Assembly: GCA_024195265.1 (NCBI GenBank)
Contig: JAJLRJ010000005.1
Span: 28,223,973-28,287,972, forward strand
Reading direction: 5' to 3'
DNA length: 64,000 bases
Source of the DNA: Dendrophyllia cribrosa
Lineage: Eukaryota > Cnidaria > Anthozoa > Scleractinia > Dendrophylliidae
Position 1 is the first letter of the stretch. Each line of letters begins with the position of its first letter. A program made the position numbers and the translations under genes. The notes beneath the pieces are model-generated. The model was not told the origin of the DNA, ran no database searches, and saw only the letters and a program-made list of their open reading frames with translations. Of this stretch, positions 32,030 to 45,008 are shown in pieces.

Positions 32030-32881
32030 CCCAGGGCCTCTCTCTCTTCAGCTACGTGCCACCCTGTGACAAAATATTTTCCATCGGGGTAGAGTCAATA
32101 ACTACTTTCATTTATCTTTGCGAACGAACAGAAGGCGAAAGAAATGCCTGTCAAGAGGCTCATTCGTTTAAACACACAGGCATTTAACATTTTAATATGT
32201 ACACCTTTGAAAGCCTCCGGTCACCTTCTAAATTCAACAAAGGTAAAAGGAGCCAGATGTTTATTTATCCAGATTTGAATTCGATATTACCTGAACAAAA
32301 TATAACATCACACGTACACATCGTTTGCTTTATAAAATGATGCTTTTATTGACCACAATATAATAATTCTTAAAGTTTGCGTGCTGCATTCGTGTCCAAA
32401 TCTTAGCTTGCAGATAAAATATGAAATATAATATAATCTGTATGATGTATGCTATTCCCAAAGGCAGTCTATTGTTTTCTCTATTGTTCTCTTTTATAAT
32501 AGCGCGTATGCATAATTAATGTATGGGGTTATACGGAAATCTTGCCGTTTGTTTCCATCCCTGAAGAAACGAGGTTTTAACGTGCTTTCCGTCGCTCAGA
32601 AACGTTTTGGCTGAGTTGACAACAGCAAGAACTGTTTACATGACGAAACTACTTGTGTGATCACGAAATGCTTGGCTTTCAGCTTGTTCTGATGACCGAT
32701 AATACCTCAAAACACTTCTCCCCTTTCTCGGTAAAGCGACAATTATACACTTTACTACCCCTCCCCTAACAAAAACTTTTGTTACCACCCAGATTCTGGG
32801 TGGCACGTGACCAGCCGCAACCAGGGTCTCTCCCGATGATGACGTAGCTGAAGAGAGAGAGAGGCCCTGGGAACGAGGTTG
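32030..32881. mobile_element. Mutator-like non-autonomous element, copy 2
   Basis: Inverted ends begin CAACTTCGTTCCCAGG (left) and CAACCTCGTTCCCAGG (right, reversed), with CTCTCTCTCTTCAGC and its inverse next. The flanks GCCATTTTTT and GCCATTATTG agree at 8 of 10 bases, consistent with a decayed 9-10 bp duplication. A Merlin end fragment lies inside (32430-32541). Confidence 0.65.
32430..32541 (+). mobile_element. Merlin right-end fragment
   Basis: Nearly identical to 10380-10480, from TGATGTATGCTATTCCC to GGGTTATACGGAAAT. It lacks the last few terminal bases and the left half of a Merlin element, so it is a solo fragment. Confidence 0.75.
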
Positions 32882-33870
32882 GCCATTATTGAATAAAAAT
32901 GCGTGTTTTTCACCTTTTTTCGGTGAAGAACATATAAAATGCTACCAAAAGCATCAAAATGTTTAATTATATACGTTATTTTGCAACGCTAGCAAAACAT
33001 ATTTGCAATTTTCCTATTTTTCCGATAAATTTGATGAAGGTTAGTTTTGCCTAACCGAAATATTGGGCAATAAAATACCCTTTATAGCTGTCCGATCAGT
33101 CTTGCATTTAGTTTTACGTTTTATTCGATACTGCTGATCCTGATCTACACCAAGATCCGGCTTCACTTTTCCGTGCTGTTTGTCCAAGTGGTCCTTGCTT
33201 TTTTTGAGAGTTACCTGAACAAACAACGGCTACATAAACATAGTGTCGAATAGTGGCGAAAAGTCTGAAAGAACTGCAGCGTGGACAGTATGTCTTACAA
33301 AAATTTACAGCTTAAGGATACAAGAAACGGTTAAACAATCGTTACCTGTGGTTGATGTGGCTTTTAGTCCCTTCCATCAGCACCAAATTTTTGAACATCG
33401 AAGTACGAGCTGTATCAGTCGATCGCTGTTGTTTACAAACTTGCTCGTTTTAGTTCCTACAACCGTAATGGCGAGATCGTTAAACTCCAATCCGCTTAAA
33501 ACAAAGATCAGATTCTGAGAAAGAAGCAAGTCTATATGATATTCCAGAGGTGATTACTAAAGACATTTTCCGAAAATTGTGCTTCCTCATTCACTCCTTG
33601 TCGAGCGGTTGAACTTTGAACCAGCATTCATTCATCTTCGCCAAGAAACACTGCGACCGTAACAACGCCTCGCGCCTCTTTTGCCCAATCATATGATCAA
33701 TAATTTTTCTCTTTTCTTTTCTTCTCGTTCTTGCATTCTTTTCCCTTTTTATCTATTTAAATAGTTCAGACATTTTCTCTAAAAAAAAACACTAAATAGC
33801 AGGCAGCGGTCATTTTCACTTTCCTTCAAAATGCGAAATTTACCTCCATAGCTGGACATACGTCATGTAG
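32882..33870. other. Intron without recognised gene
   Basis: Holds a Lys/Arg-rich - strand frame at 33041-33226 (contains CKTDRTAIKG) and an opposite frame at 33243-33518. Neither shows a known domain. The first begins beside possible splice signals and may be a transposon remnant, but I cannot support a call. Confidence 0.25.
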
Positions 33871-34433
33871 ACCTAACCATTTTTGGGCAGTGTATCAATA
33901 TGTGAATAGCCCAATTTCGATATATTAAAATTCAACTTGAAACAAAAGACATCAATACGAGGCTTATGGGAATGGCAGTAGTATGGTATGCCTTTTATTT
34001 CAAGTTGAATTGTAATATGCGAAATTGGGCTATTATAAATTGATATATCTTCACTTTTGACAGTGAGGAAACCATTGATATCATAGAATGTGGGAAACGC
34101 CTTATATTTCAATGAAGTTTGTATAATAAATGATGGTTGTCGAGGAGGGAGAATCGGTGAATTAGGACAAAGACCTTTTGGAGGTGATCGTGAGCGAATG
34201 ACAAACGAAACCAGCTTAGAATGGGACCGTATGGTTGGGAAATTCAACCCTTCTTTATAATAGAACTCACGTAGGTGTCAGAGGAATAGAGAGAATCATA
34301 AACTATGAGATTTTGTCCCGATGCACTACCAGATTGTCAAAACTCAGCACAATTCCAAAGCTAAATAAAAAATATTGTAATCGGGTTGGAAAATTCGGAT
34401 TTTTATATATACGGTAATGATTGTTTGTTGTAG

Positions 34434-34530
34434 TAATGGCAACTTTACAGTGGGGGCAAAAGACGTAGGACTCGTGAGAGGAGTCGAAATTCTTCATAAT
34501 GGAGGGAATACAGACTGGTATCTTCAAAAA
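34434..34530 (+). CDS. PLAT domain 2, exon b
   Basis: 97 bases, phases 2 in and 0 out, as its counterpart at 28532. Encodes NGNFTVGAKDVGLVRGVEI and then DWYLQK. The donor is GTGAGA. Confidence 0.9.
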
Positions 34531-34815
34531 GTGAGATTTTATAATATTACAGATTACTTGCTGAACGTCTAAAAAATGTGAGACATTTAGATTATTCAGA
34601 TTATTCCCCAATATACTTGTATCTGTCAAGTTTTAGCGACATCTGCTTCTAAAAGCCCAAGATATAAAGCTTTTGAAATTGACACCCCTGCCAAAATGTT
34701 GCCTTATGAATTTTTTCATGGACAGGTATCCCCGCGACCTTTTATTAAAAGGCTACATTATAGCTGATATGCACGTTGAATTTTAATTAATCATTGGGTT
34801 GTTGTATCATTATAG

Positions 34816-34903
34816 ATCGGTATAAAGAAGGGCAATGAACTGGGTTATACAGAATTTACTTACAACACCTGGGTACCTGGAAATGTGTGGCTTGGAATAC
34901 CCC
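34816..34903 (+). CDS. PLAT domain 2, exon c
   Basis: 88 bases, phases 0 in and 1 out. Encodes IGIKKGNELGYTEFTYNTWV and ends VWLGIP. The first 16 residues equal those of domain 1 exon c. The join to the first LDLa exon reads GIPHCSLNQF. Confidence 0.9.
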
Positions 34904-35555
34904 GTGAGTGATCATAATAGAATATTAAAAAATATTAAATAAAACCAGATTAAGTCCAACTTCTCGTTAGCGACCAATCAAAATACTGGAAAAGGTGGTT
35001 GTCAAGTAGAAGTGGTGGCCTGGCATAGATCTTTGATAAATATGTGTGTAACTGAAACAATGTATTGCAAAATACGAATTCGCCAGATGCGAGAACACGG
35101 CTACAGTTAACATATGGCTGTGTGATGAAACAAAATAATTATTTTGGGGTTTCGCTATCGCGATTACATTAGACTACCTTTGTAATTTTTGTTTCGGGGC
35201 CAAAAATTCCACGAATAGACGTTGCTACGCCGCAAAATGTAATAATCGCCTGTAGTGTAGGCTCCCTTTTGCAGACCCAGTTCTTGGTCTGGAAATATAA
35301 CAATTTGACTCAGTGTTTCTAAGATTGTGTTTGTGTCTACACTTGAAATATTGGTAAAAATCCGCCTAAGGTGCGATGGGGAAAGATCTTAAATCTCTGA
35401 TCTTGTTCTGATCTTTATAATGAGAGAAACTACATGTACAATGAGTATCGAAATATTTCACTTTTTTATCCCCCCCCCCCCCAAAAAAAAGAAAAAAACA
35501 TTTGTGTTACATCCTGTTTGGTCGTCATGTTAATACATATTATTTGTCATCTTAG

Positions 35556-35663
35556 ATTGCAGTTTGAATCAGTTTACATGTGAAAATCGCCAATGCGTAA
35601 AACCCTCAGCTAAATGTGACCACCTCAGTGATTGTGTTGATAATTCTGACGAGAGAAACTGCA
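35556..35663 (+). CDS. LDL-receptor class A repeat 1
   Basis: 108 bases, phase 1 in and 1 out, between CATCTTAG and GTAAGT. Six Cys in the class A pattern: CSLNQFTCENRQC, then KCDHLSDC and VDNSDERNC. The D-x-SDE calcium-binding motif is complete, so the domain should fold as a Ca2+-dependent ligand-binding module. It is more divergent than the other three repeats, which are near-identical to each other. The intron 3' of it (35700-35990) carries the same sequence block found after repeats 2-4. Confidence 0.93.
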
Positions 35664-36039
35664 GTAAGTAACGAAGGAGAGAACACTATTGCCGTTGTTG
35701 TTTTTTTTTCTTTCTTCGAAGACTAAAATGGTATTAGAGGAGTTCCCTTGTAGCCTAAGGCCGCGAAAGCAGAGCACTGTACCTATAAAAATTAAAAAAT
35801 TCCATCCCATGTTTTTTGTCCCTTGGCAACTCGAGGGTCTGTGCGAACGTACGAACTCGGGTCGATTCCAGTCACTCACAGACATGTCACAAGGCGAAGC
35901 TTCACAATTGTCAAACCGTGTATAAAAGGCGAAAATGTGAGTAAAACTTTCTAGTGTTCAAACTGTAAATAATATTAGGAATAGTCCGAAAGAATACCCG
36001 ACAATAAATCTAGATAGGCTGAGAATACCTGCGTAGCTC

Positions 36040-36595
36040 TCTAAATAGAAAGCCGATGATAAGCTTTACTAAGGTGAAAGGTCGGAAGCACAAGAATTAA
36101 GATTGACGACCGGGCTATTTTTCAATTTTAGCAATTCTCAAAAACAGTATTACGCGACCGTCTGCACAGTACATTTAGACCGTACAAAAGTTCACAAAAA
36201 CAACTTTTTCTCGGTCTAGAATAACTAGTTTCACTAATTTCCGAATAAAATCCACCTGTTGCGTATCAAAAATTTCCCGAGAAACTGATTTGGAAATCAA
36301 AATTGCAAAAAAATACACAAACATATTTGCTTAAGGCGACGCGAGTGAAGATAGAACTATAAAATCCAAGTCTTGTTTTGTTTAAATAAAATCGCTTTTC
36401 AACCTTTGTAATGAATGAACAAACACATAAAAATGGACAACACCATCTTCTTTCGAAAAATTTTATTCAAATCTCCATAAGTTTATGTTTAAAAGCAAAA
36501 CGCTTACCATTTATAGCGCATCGAGGCCGCGCTGTCTTTGATGAAATGAATCAAGAAATCAATACGACTGAATTTAAGCACGTTTTATAAACAAT
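36040..36595 (+). repeat. Dispersed repeat, copy 2
   Basis: Reverse-complement partner of 19558-20110. Here it lies in the intron between LDLa repeats 1 and 2. Confidence 0.65.
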
Positions 36596-38200
36596 TCTCG
36601 AAAACTAACGAGAACACAAATAAATCACGCGAAAAGCAACAAAAACTTTGGACTTGTTCTTCGTGCAATTTTCTATGCTGATTGTTATTATAATTGCAAC
36701 CCGTGAGGTATGTTTGAGTCTTTGACGTCACTTTCTCCCATTCGCAACCAAGCCTTGGAACAAGGTTGATTAATGGCGGCCGTAAATTCTCGGAAATAAA
36801 TGTTAAAATAAAATAACTTCTAATGTTCGTAATGAATTGAAATTTGGCAAGACGAGTAAGAAAGTCTAATTGTACACGAAAATGTAAAAAAATGAAAATC
36901 AAAAATTTCATCATAGGGGCACTTTAATAATTATTTTAAATGTGAGTTATTAATCCGATGACACGAAACTACGGTTTTAAAAACCAAGCACACGCCGAGC
37001 GCGGCAGCCATTTTTGTAGAATTTGTTGGTGACCTAACGACCCGGTCACTGAAATATGCCTGCATAAATTTGCATGCAAAATCGTGACACAAAAAGTCAT
37101 AATAATAATAAAAAAGAAAAACGAAGGGCATTTTTTTAACTCTTGCGCTTTGCGCATGAGTAAAAAGAGCCTTTTAAAATATTTCAATTAGAAGCACGTA
37201 ATGGCTAATTCGTCTATTGAAGTATTTTAAAGTTTTTACTGAACTGAATAAAGATTTTATTGTTTGGCTAACATCAACAGTGGTGACGCTTGATGTTTTT
37301 CCGTGGATATCGTTTCATTTGGTTAATCTATTACAAAACAACGGAGGAGTATCCAAGCTCCACTGAGACACACTACTCGACTACAGAACTAACTACGGAG
37401 CTAAAAATTATTGCAAGAATTCATGATTTCATTGCAGTGGAATTTTAGACTGCGGCATTTTGAGACTCGGATCTAAGATGCCTGTATCCTTTCTGCTTCT
37501 GCAGTTCGTGACTTAACGTGCTATATCGGCCAAGACCAAACTCTTGGCACCCGAAAACCGACCAAATCCTTATTTTTCGAAACCGGAACTTTGGCTCCCG
37601 TGCAATTAACATTTTTTTGGCAAAACCTACAAAACGAAGAAGGGTGGACTTGCTAATCGTTCGATAAAAATGACGCAGTGTTTACCGACATGGAAAGCGA
37701 AGCGAAGTTGAAGGAATACGCGCGATGGGATCTTATTTCCCAGGAAATCTACAACGATTTTGATTGACAGCTGAAAACCACAACTACTTTGCCGCTGTCG
37801 GCGGTCAAAAGTGGGCCGCGTGAGCTTTTTAAAATTTTAAACTTCACAGGCGTTTCTTCGCCTCTCTCAGTTCGCGCCGAACCTATAGCGTCGCGCGCCG
37901 CTTTTCGTTGCTCCCCACAATCTAAACGCCTGGAACAGGCTAATATAAATCCATCCCAGGTTTTTTTGTCCGTTGGCAACTCGCGGACATGTGGGTACGA
38001 GCCCCCGGTCGATCACTCAGTCACTCACGGACATGTCAAGGCAAAGCTTCACAGTTGTCAATATTTCTCAGCGTGAAAACATTCTAGAGTTCAAAATGAA
38101 AATAATATTAGGAATAGTTCGAAAGAATACCCGATATATATTAAAGTGGACACTGTGGCAAATAAAAGGGACGAAATCGTCTTCCAAGTACGGTTTTTAC

Positions 38201-38714
38201 CCCTGGGCGGGGGGTACTCCTCATAATGGACTATATATATATACTGGGATGCTTCGCCCGAATGGGGGACCTTTATGAGGCTGGAGGTATATAAAAAGGT
38301 ATAGATTTCACGCGTTGAAGTATAGAAAAAGGGTAGGGTAAACTGCCATTTAGGTATATAAAAGGTGCCTTTCAAAATATTTCAAACAGAAGCACGAAAT
38401 GGCTAATTCGTCTATTAAAGTATTTTAATGTTTATATTTGAAGTGAATAAAGATTTTTATTGTTTGGCTAACATCAATAGTGGTAATGCTTGATGTTTTT
38501 CCGTGGATATCGTTGCATACGGTTTTTTTCAAGGGTATAGTAAATAGATGCAGTGTTTCTTTTGTAGCTATATGAAAGGGGTACCATTTTATAGGGAAGG
38601 TATATGAAAGGGTGACCTTTTCTGTCAAAAAAGCGGTATATAAAAGGGTAAGGGTTTGGACCTTGGAGCGGAGCATCCCCGTACAAAAAGTTGTCGAGTA
38701 CGCCCTCTCCCTGG
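38201..38714. mobile_element. MITE inside LDLa unit A
   Basis: Ends CCCTGGGCGGGGGGTACTC and, reversed, CCCAGGGAGAGGGCGTACTC. The flanks GGTTTTTAC and GGTTTTAC look like an 8-9 bp duplication. The related unit at 60601-61015 reads AGTACGGTTTTTACGAAGAC without it, a natural empty site. Corresponding copies are at about 39581-40077 and, split, 42541-49133. Confidence 0.75.
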
Positions 38715-38895
38715 GGTTTTACGAAGACCAAAACTGTCTCAAGAACCACAAATATCAATCTGATAAGAGAAACTGCAATAAGAGTATCAAGATATTTTCC
38801 TTTTATACCTCAAAGAAATCAATAAAAAACATTTGTGCTACACGGCGGTGCGTCGTTATTACATGTAAATATATGTTTTCTATTTGTTAACTCAG

Positions 38896-39012
38896 GTTAT
38901 CCGACATGCAGTTCAGATCAATTTACATGTGACAACGGTCGCTGTATATCAGCTTCATGGAGGTGTGATAGAGCTGATGACTGTCATGATAATTCTGACG
39001 AGAGAAACTGCA
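38896..39012 (+). CDS. LDL-receptor class A repeat 2
   Basis: 117 bases, phase 1-1, after TTAACTCAG and before GTAAGT. Encodes [24 protein letters not shown] and then [15 protein letters not shown]. All six Cys and the acidic calcium cage are present. It differs from repeat 3 by one residue (His for Arg after the fourth-block Cys). Confidence 0.93.
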
Positions 39013-39289
39013 GTAAGTAAAGGAATTGTACACTGTTGCTGTTTATTTTGTTTTCTTTATTTGGAAACTACAATAGTAATAGAGACGTTTCCTTATAGCC
39101 TAAGGAACTTGAAAGCAGAGCACTATACTCATAAAAATGATATAAATCCATTGAACGAACACTTTGGAAATATCTGCAAGGGCCAACGGACAATGCTAAC
39201 GTTACCGTTTTTCTTGTAGTCTATTTATTCCCTGAAGAAGTCAGGCCGTGCCTGACGAAATATTGGAAAGTATATTATAATCCCAGTTG

Positions 39290-40636
39290 TACAGTCAGCC
39301 TTGGTTTATTAGTTCCTTCGTATTTATAAATCCATTGCAGTTCTTTGTCCCGCGGCTACTCGCGGGCGTTTGACTATTTACGAGCCCCGGTCGATTGCAG
39401 TCACTCATGGACATGTCAAGGCAAAGCTTCACAATTGTCAACATTTCTCTGATTGAAAACGTTCTAGTGTTCAAAATGAAAATAATATTAGGAATAGTCC
39501 GAAAGAATACCCGATATCAATTAAAGTGAACAATGTGGCAACCAAAACGGACGAAATCGTCTTCCGAGTGCGGTTTTTACCCCGGAGCGGGGTACTCCCT
39601 ATAATGGGCTATACGGGGATGCTCGGCCCAAAAGGGGTACCTTTTTGAAGCTGGAGGTATATAAAGAGGTTTGGATTCACGAGATGAATAATAGCAAAGG
39701 GTAGGGTAAACTGCCATTTAGGTATATATAAAGGGCCTATCAAAATATTTCAAACAGACGCACGTGATGGCTAATTCGTCTATTTAAGTATTTTAATGTT
39801 TATACTGAAGTGAATAAAGAATGTTTGGCTAGAATCAATAGCGGTAACGATTGATATTATTCCGTGGGTATCGTTGCATACGGTTTATTTCAAGGGTATA
39901 GTAAATAGATGCAGTGTTTCTTCTGTAGGTATATGAAAGGGGTACCATTTTATATGGAAGGTATATGAAATGGTGACCTTTTCTGTCAAAAAAGCGGTAT
40001 ATAAAAGGGTAAGGGTTTGGACCTTGGAGCGGAGCATCCCCGTACAAAAGGTTGTCGAGTACGGCCCTCTCCCTGGGGTTTTACGAAGACCAAAACTGTC
40101 TCAAGAACCACAAATATCAATCTGATAAGAGAAACTGCAATAAGAGTATCAAGATATTTTCCTTTTATACCTCAAAGAAATCAATAAAAAACATTTGTGC
40201 TACACGGCGGTGCGTCGTTATTACATGTAAATATATGTTTTCTATTTGTTAACTCAGGTTATCCGACATGCAGTTCAGATCAATTTACATGTGACAACGG
40301 TCGCTGTATATCAGCTTCATGGAGGTGTGATAGAGCTGATGACTGTCGTGATAATTCTGACGAGAGAAACTGCAGTAAGTAAAGGAATTGTACACTGTTG
40401 CTGTTTATTTTGTTTTCTTTATTTGGAAACTACAATAGTAATAGAGACGTTTCCTTATAGCCTAAGGACCTTGAAAGCAGAGCACTATACTCATAAAAAT
40501 GATATAAATCCATTGAATGAACACTTTGGAAATATCTGCAAGGGCCAACGGACAATGCTAACGTTACTGTTTTTCTTTTAGTCTATTTATTCCCTGAAGA
40601 AGTCAGGCCGTGCCTGACGAAATATTGGAAAGTATA
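39290..40636 (+). repeat. LDLa repeat unit B
   Basis: Direct tandem copy of unit A, including the MITE and the LDLa-3 exon. It ends at AGTATA, where a 1.6 kb insert begins. Confidence 0.85.
40258..40374 (+). CDS. LDL-receptor class A repeat 3
   Basis: 117 bases, phase 1-1, with the same borders as repeat 2. Reads [12 protein letters not shown] in the calcium-binding part. The near-identity of exon and intron to units A and C shows recent amplification. Confidence 0.93.
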
Positions 40637-42233
40637 CTAGGGTATCTAAAAGATAGTAATGCTGCGGCTCATTCTGTTGATGTTGACATTAGCTAGGCAG
40701 TGATCCTTCTGTTTGCGCGAGACTCTGAAAATACTCACAAATTGTGCGGTGTTTTTAAAACTAAGACCACCCTCCCACCCCCATGCAAAAAAAGTCACAT
40801 ATGTCGAAGTAGGAAGGTAAATTATAATCGTAGTAGGTCCAATTTATCAAATGATATTCAGTGTGAACATTCGATTTGTTTAGTTAGTGTTATTTTCACC
40901 GACATTGAGTTCACATAGGGATTATTATTGGAAAACATAACCATGCTGTATTCACTCTACACATAGCCCTATACTCATGCGCATGAGACTCTAAGACGCG
41001 TTGATTGAAGCTACCAATTTTTCTGTACTCGCTTTGAATATTAACTTATTGATTCCCGATCAAACCCACACTAGTGTAATACTTCCCAAACTTTAACCGT
41101 GAATTATTTCTATTACATTGGGTTATTCCAGAAAGAATCCACTCCTCCCCTACCGACGGATGGCAAGATTGTTTGACCCTTCCTCTCCCCGGTTTCCAAT
41201 AAATTTTTGGAAGCCCTAAATTTACAGGTAATGAAAAAAAAATACGTGTAATCGGATTCAGGAGATTATGCTTTCGTAACGTCAAAACTGTGGTGATGAG
41301 TGCTATAAATTAGTGAAACATTTTAATAAAAATAAATATTGTGTGACGCATCATACCCCCTCCCCCCGTTTGATTTCAAGTCCAAATCGAAATGAAATTT
41401 TTCTATAAAGCTCGCTGCGCTCGCTCCGCAGCAAATATTGCAAATAAATCTCTAAAATGCAATTTTCTTTACCAAATTTTGTGCGAGTAGGTCTGTTCAG
41501 CAAATGCATTCAACTGGTGACGTTTTTTAAAGTAAATTTAATCTTTAAACAACAGCATTTGCAAACTCTGACAGCCGCAAATTGGCAGGATTCGATGTCG
41601 CGCGGGTAGAAAAATGGAAAAAAAAATAAACTTCCTACATTGATTTTTTTGTTCATTTTTTCACATTTTTCGAAAAGTGGCAAAGAAAATTATCTATCAA
41701 AAAAAATTGGGGGTCACCGACCATCCAAGCGAGTTAAATCTAAGCAAAGTTAACGCAACAGCTACCAGTCCTTTAGGTGCTTAGATTTCTTCTCTTGCGC
41801 GCGCGCTCGTGCATGACGTAGCATGGCGTTGCGACATGAATTGCGTGCGCAGTAAGGATGCGCATAAACAATTAGCGTGAACGTCCTTAAATCCGGATTA
41901 TGTTGCTGCTTGCTCATATTGCATGGTAAAAACAATGGCGCGTAATGACACGCTAGTTTTCGAAATAACCAACGAATAAGAATATTTCCCGGGAATATTC
42001 ACATAACACCGAGACGTCTGTGACCAAAGACGCTTTGATCCACGTAACGAAAATGTTTAACGAAAATTTCATGCCGACAGAGCGCAGTGCATTCTGGCTA
42101 AACGCGGTGCATTCTGGTTAAACGCAATGCATTCTGGTAAAAAGTGATGAATTCGAGAATTCGTCCCAGCTTACATACTTTCTCTTAAATCCAGATTATG
42201 TTGCTGCTCGCTCGCTGCGCTCGCTCCGCAGCA
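40637..42233. other. 1.6 kb insert between LDLa units B and C
   Basis: Units A and B join here as AGTATATTATAATCCC, so everything between is extra. It contains two copies of GCTCGCTGCGCTCGCTCCGC (near 41410 and 42214, the second at its right border) and two related TTATGTTGCTGCT segments. No terminal inverted repeats, clear target duplication or gene was found. Confidence 0.55.
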
Positions 42234-42680
42234 ATTATAATCCCAGTTGTACAGTCAGCCTTGGTTTATTAGTTCCTTCGTATTTATAAATCCATTGCAG
42301 TTTTTTGTCCCGCGGCTACTCGCGGGCGTTTGACTATTTACGAGCCCCGGTCGATTGCAGTCACTCATGGACATGTCAAGGCAAAGCTTCACAATTGTCA
42401 ACATTTCTCTGAGTGAAAACGTTCTAGTGTTCAAAATGAAAATAATATTAGGAATAGTCCGAAAGAATACCCGATATCAACTAAAGTGACTATGTGGCAA
42501 CCAAAACGGACGAAATCGTCTTCCGAGTGCGGTTTTTACCCCGGAGCGGGGTACTCCCCATAATGGGCTATACGGGGATTCTCCGCCCAAAAGGGGTACC
42601 TTTTTGAAGCTGGAGGTATATAAAGAGGTTTGAATTTCACGAGATGAATAATAGAAAAGGGTAGGGTAAACTGCCATTTA
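42234..42680 (+). repeat. LDLa repeat unit C, left part
   Basis: Matches the start of unit B and the left end of its MITE (from about 42541). It is interrupted at CCATTTA by the 6 kb transposon and continues at 48722. Confidence 0.85.
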
Positions 42681-42875
42681 GGGACTGTGCAATAAGTACC
42701 TGGAGGGGGGCAGTAAAATGGGTGCAATATGGCCCAAAACTAAGTCATACCCCCCTCTCATTAAGCAAAAATTAATTTCAACCCCCCCCCCCCCTCACAT
42801 AATGATAACATTAAGGATGCCCTCCCCCCCCCCCCCACCTTTGAAAAAAGTCTCCTCCCATTGATTCCCTCATAC

Positions 42876-44880
42876 CTAGTTAACTTGTTCGATTTCTTCC
42901 TCCGGTACAAACATCACTTCAAATGACTCTCCTATGTATGTTGAAGAGCCGTTTGAAGAGTCATTAGAATCACTGGATTCTGAGCTTGTGACGTCTTCGC
43001 ATGAATTGGGAGATTCCTCATCTTCTACAGCATCTCTGGCACTAAGGTCCCCGCGTGCGTGGGTGAGAACTCGATGAATCAACTCAGTCTTGCTTCCACT
43101 TATCTTGAGACCTTTTTGCTTTAGATACATTTTCAGCTGCTTGTTTGTAAGCGCTTTTACATCTTTTTCAATTGTCCAAGAAATAAGCGGAAGAGTGTTC
43201 CTTTCTCTTACTCTTTTTTTAGCTTTTGCATCGAGGAACTCAAGGTGCTGTACATAACTTTTACATGCAGTTTCGTCCACGTTGTACTGGGAACATACGT
43301 CTTGCAAAGACCTTTCTTCAGAGGAGGGCAATTTTCCCTCGTTGAACAATTTCTTTATCTGGACACTTGGGAGAAACTTGTCGATCTGGTCTTCAGTGGA
43401 CGTTGCCGTAGTGAATGGTAAATACTTTCCAGGCGAAGTAGCATCTAGGGTTGGAACTGGAGAACGTTTGACAGGAACACCTCTTGTCCAACCTTCATTG
43501 ATGCATCCATCGCACGTTGGAGTGCAGGAACACATAAGGTACTCAAGGAAGTACTGCCCCTGACGAACATGGTCTTCTTTTAATTTCTGAAGCTTTTCAA
43601 ACAAAGCATTCCCACACATCGATCTTTTTGTATGCTAGGAAGATTTGTTCCATTTGATTGGATATTTAGCCAAGAAGAATAAAATCTGCTTCTCTTGAGG
43701 GTAGCTGGTAACGGAAACGAGAAAGTCATGCTTCCCGGGGTCGGGTTCGTCGTTGATTCGGGAGGAAATTTCTCCAGCCATTGCCCAAGTATTCCGCACC
43801 TTCCACTAAACACAATGTTGGTCTATTTCTTTCAACGTCATATTATCAATCTCCTCAGTTGTTAGTCCATGAAAGGGGTCTTTTGGTGGCTCGACAGGCT
43901 TACCCGACGTCAGCGCTTCTCCGATGGCTGCATTAGTTCTCTCTGCTTCGTTCTGTGCAGAGTCGTGAGGTGCCCTGTGCAGACGAATGCGGTGATCAGA
44001 CTCTAGTAACAGACATACTAAGACAAAGAGGTCGTTCACTTGGGCGTTATGGACGCCAGCTCCTGGTCCTTTATCGGTAAGTTCCAATATGTTAGGATAT
44101 GGCCGAGGTCGATCAGGAAACTTCTTTATCTCATCAAAAAGGCTTTGGCAGTGTTTCGAAATGTCACCAACATCTTGTGGAATATTACATGACCTCAGCC
44201 TCTCGAGAAGATGTTCCAAAGACTGGAGTATCGATATCATTTCATTTTGGTGGCATTGACTGATTTCTGGAGTCCCATCGCCCATCTCTTTAAACTCTTT
44301 AAGAGCAGCTCTAAGGCCATCGAGTAGGTGGGCTTTTCTTTCTTCTTCATACAAAATCAATGCCTGTAAATCAGTGTCGTCATCCTCGCATGTACAGAAT
44401 GAATAGAGATGGCACTGATGTTGCACCCTTAGTAGAAATGTGCTTGTTAGTGGTGGCAAGGAGGTTGGAAGGCAATAAACGGCAGGATATTCTTCAAATA
44501 AACGAATCTGTTCAGAAGCCCACACAGCTCCAGACGAACCTAGCATTGTTTTATCTTTTGGCCGCACAGTAACAAAAGACTGATCATATGTGCGAACTAG
44601 TGATGGTTTCTCATTGACATCAGCGACTTTCCATTTCATGACTCTAAATGCACTTGGTGTTAGCTGACTCTCGACTCCAACAAAGTCGTGTCCTCTATAT
44701 TGCTGAGGTTCTTGGGTAGACATAAAAACACCTCTGCCTTAAGTACCCAGCCATCCAACGTCCGTCCCAGCTTTGACAGTTGCTTTGTCGTCCATACTTA
44801 TGTCAAGTGTAAGGGATTTAACCGGCGAGTCCTCGTTGTATACGTCCATTCGGACGAGTTTGATATGTGCGCGTTGGTGG
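42876..44880 (-). pseudogene. DDE transposase catalytic and C-terminal part, three stops
   Basis: One continuous frame with in-frame stops at 44739-44741 (TAA), 43806-43808 (TAG) and 43635-43637 (TAG). Upstream of the first stop is LDISMDDKATVKAG, a likely first catalytic Asp. Next come ILELTDKGPGAGVHN (second Asp) and HRAPHDSAQNEAERTN (Glu), with 43 residues between second Asp and Glu. A Cys-containing stretch CSCTPTCDGC follows, then a SAP-like DNA-binding motif around LTNKQLKMYLKQKGLKISG and an acidic Ser-rich tail. The arrangement (D, D, E, zinc-like, SAP) fits a cut-and-paste transposase. The catalytic assignment is by motif only. It is not functional as it stands. Confidence 0.75.
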
Positions 44881-45008
44881 TGAGTATCTACATGGGCATC
44901 TTCTAAGGTTTTTTCAGGCTTTTTACAGAAGAGTTTTGATGACGTTGATAACGTTGTGCTTCCCTTCTGTTACTTTTTCTTGGCTTTTGCCACAAAGCAA
45001 CAGTTCGT

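Larger units (their letters stand above)
29950..34930 (+). repeat. PLAT duplication unit B
   Basis: Second copy of the PLAT segment, longer than unit A because of insertions in the intron between exons a and b: a TTAA-family fragment near 31.0-31.3 kb and the Mutator-like element at 32030-32881. Confidence 0.8.
37930..39290 (+). repeat. LDLa repeat unit A
   Basis: About 1.36 kb holding upstream intron, a MITE (38201-38714), the LDLa-2 exon and downstream intron. Unit B (about 39290-40636) is nearly identical and directly adjacent, with exon starts 1362 bases apart. Unit C resumes at 42234 and is split by a 6 kb transposon. Confidence 0.85.

Noticed and set aside
38612..40581. Frames of 92 and 111 codons around the LDLa exons
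   Set aside because: They read through splice sites or in the wrong frame; the phase 1-1 exon model explains the Cys pattern better.
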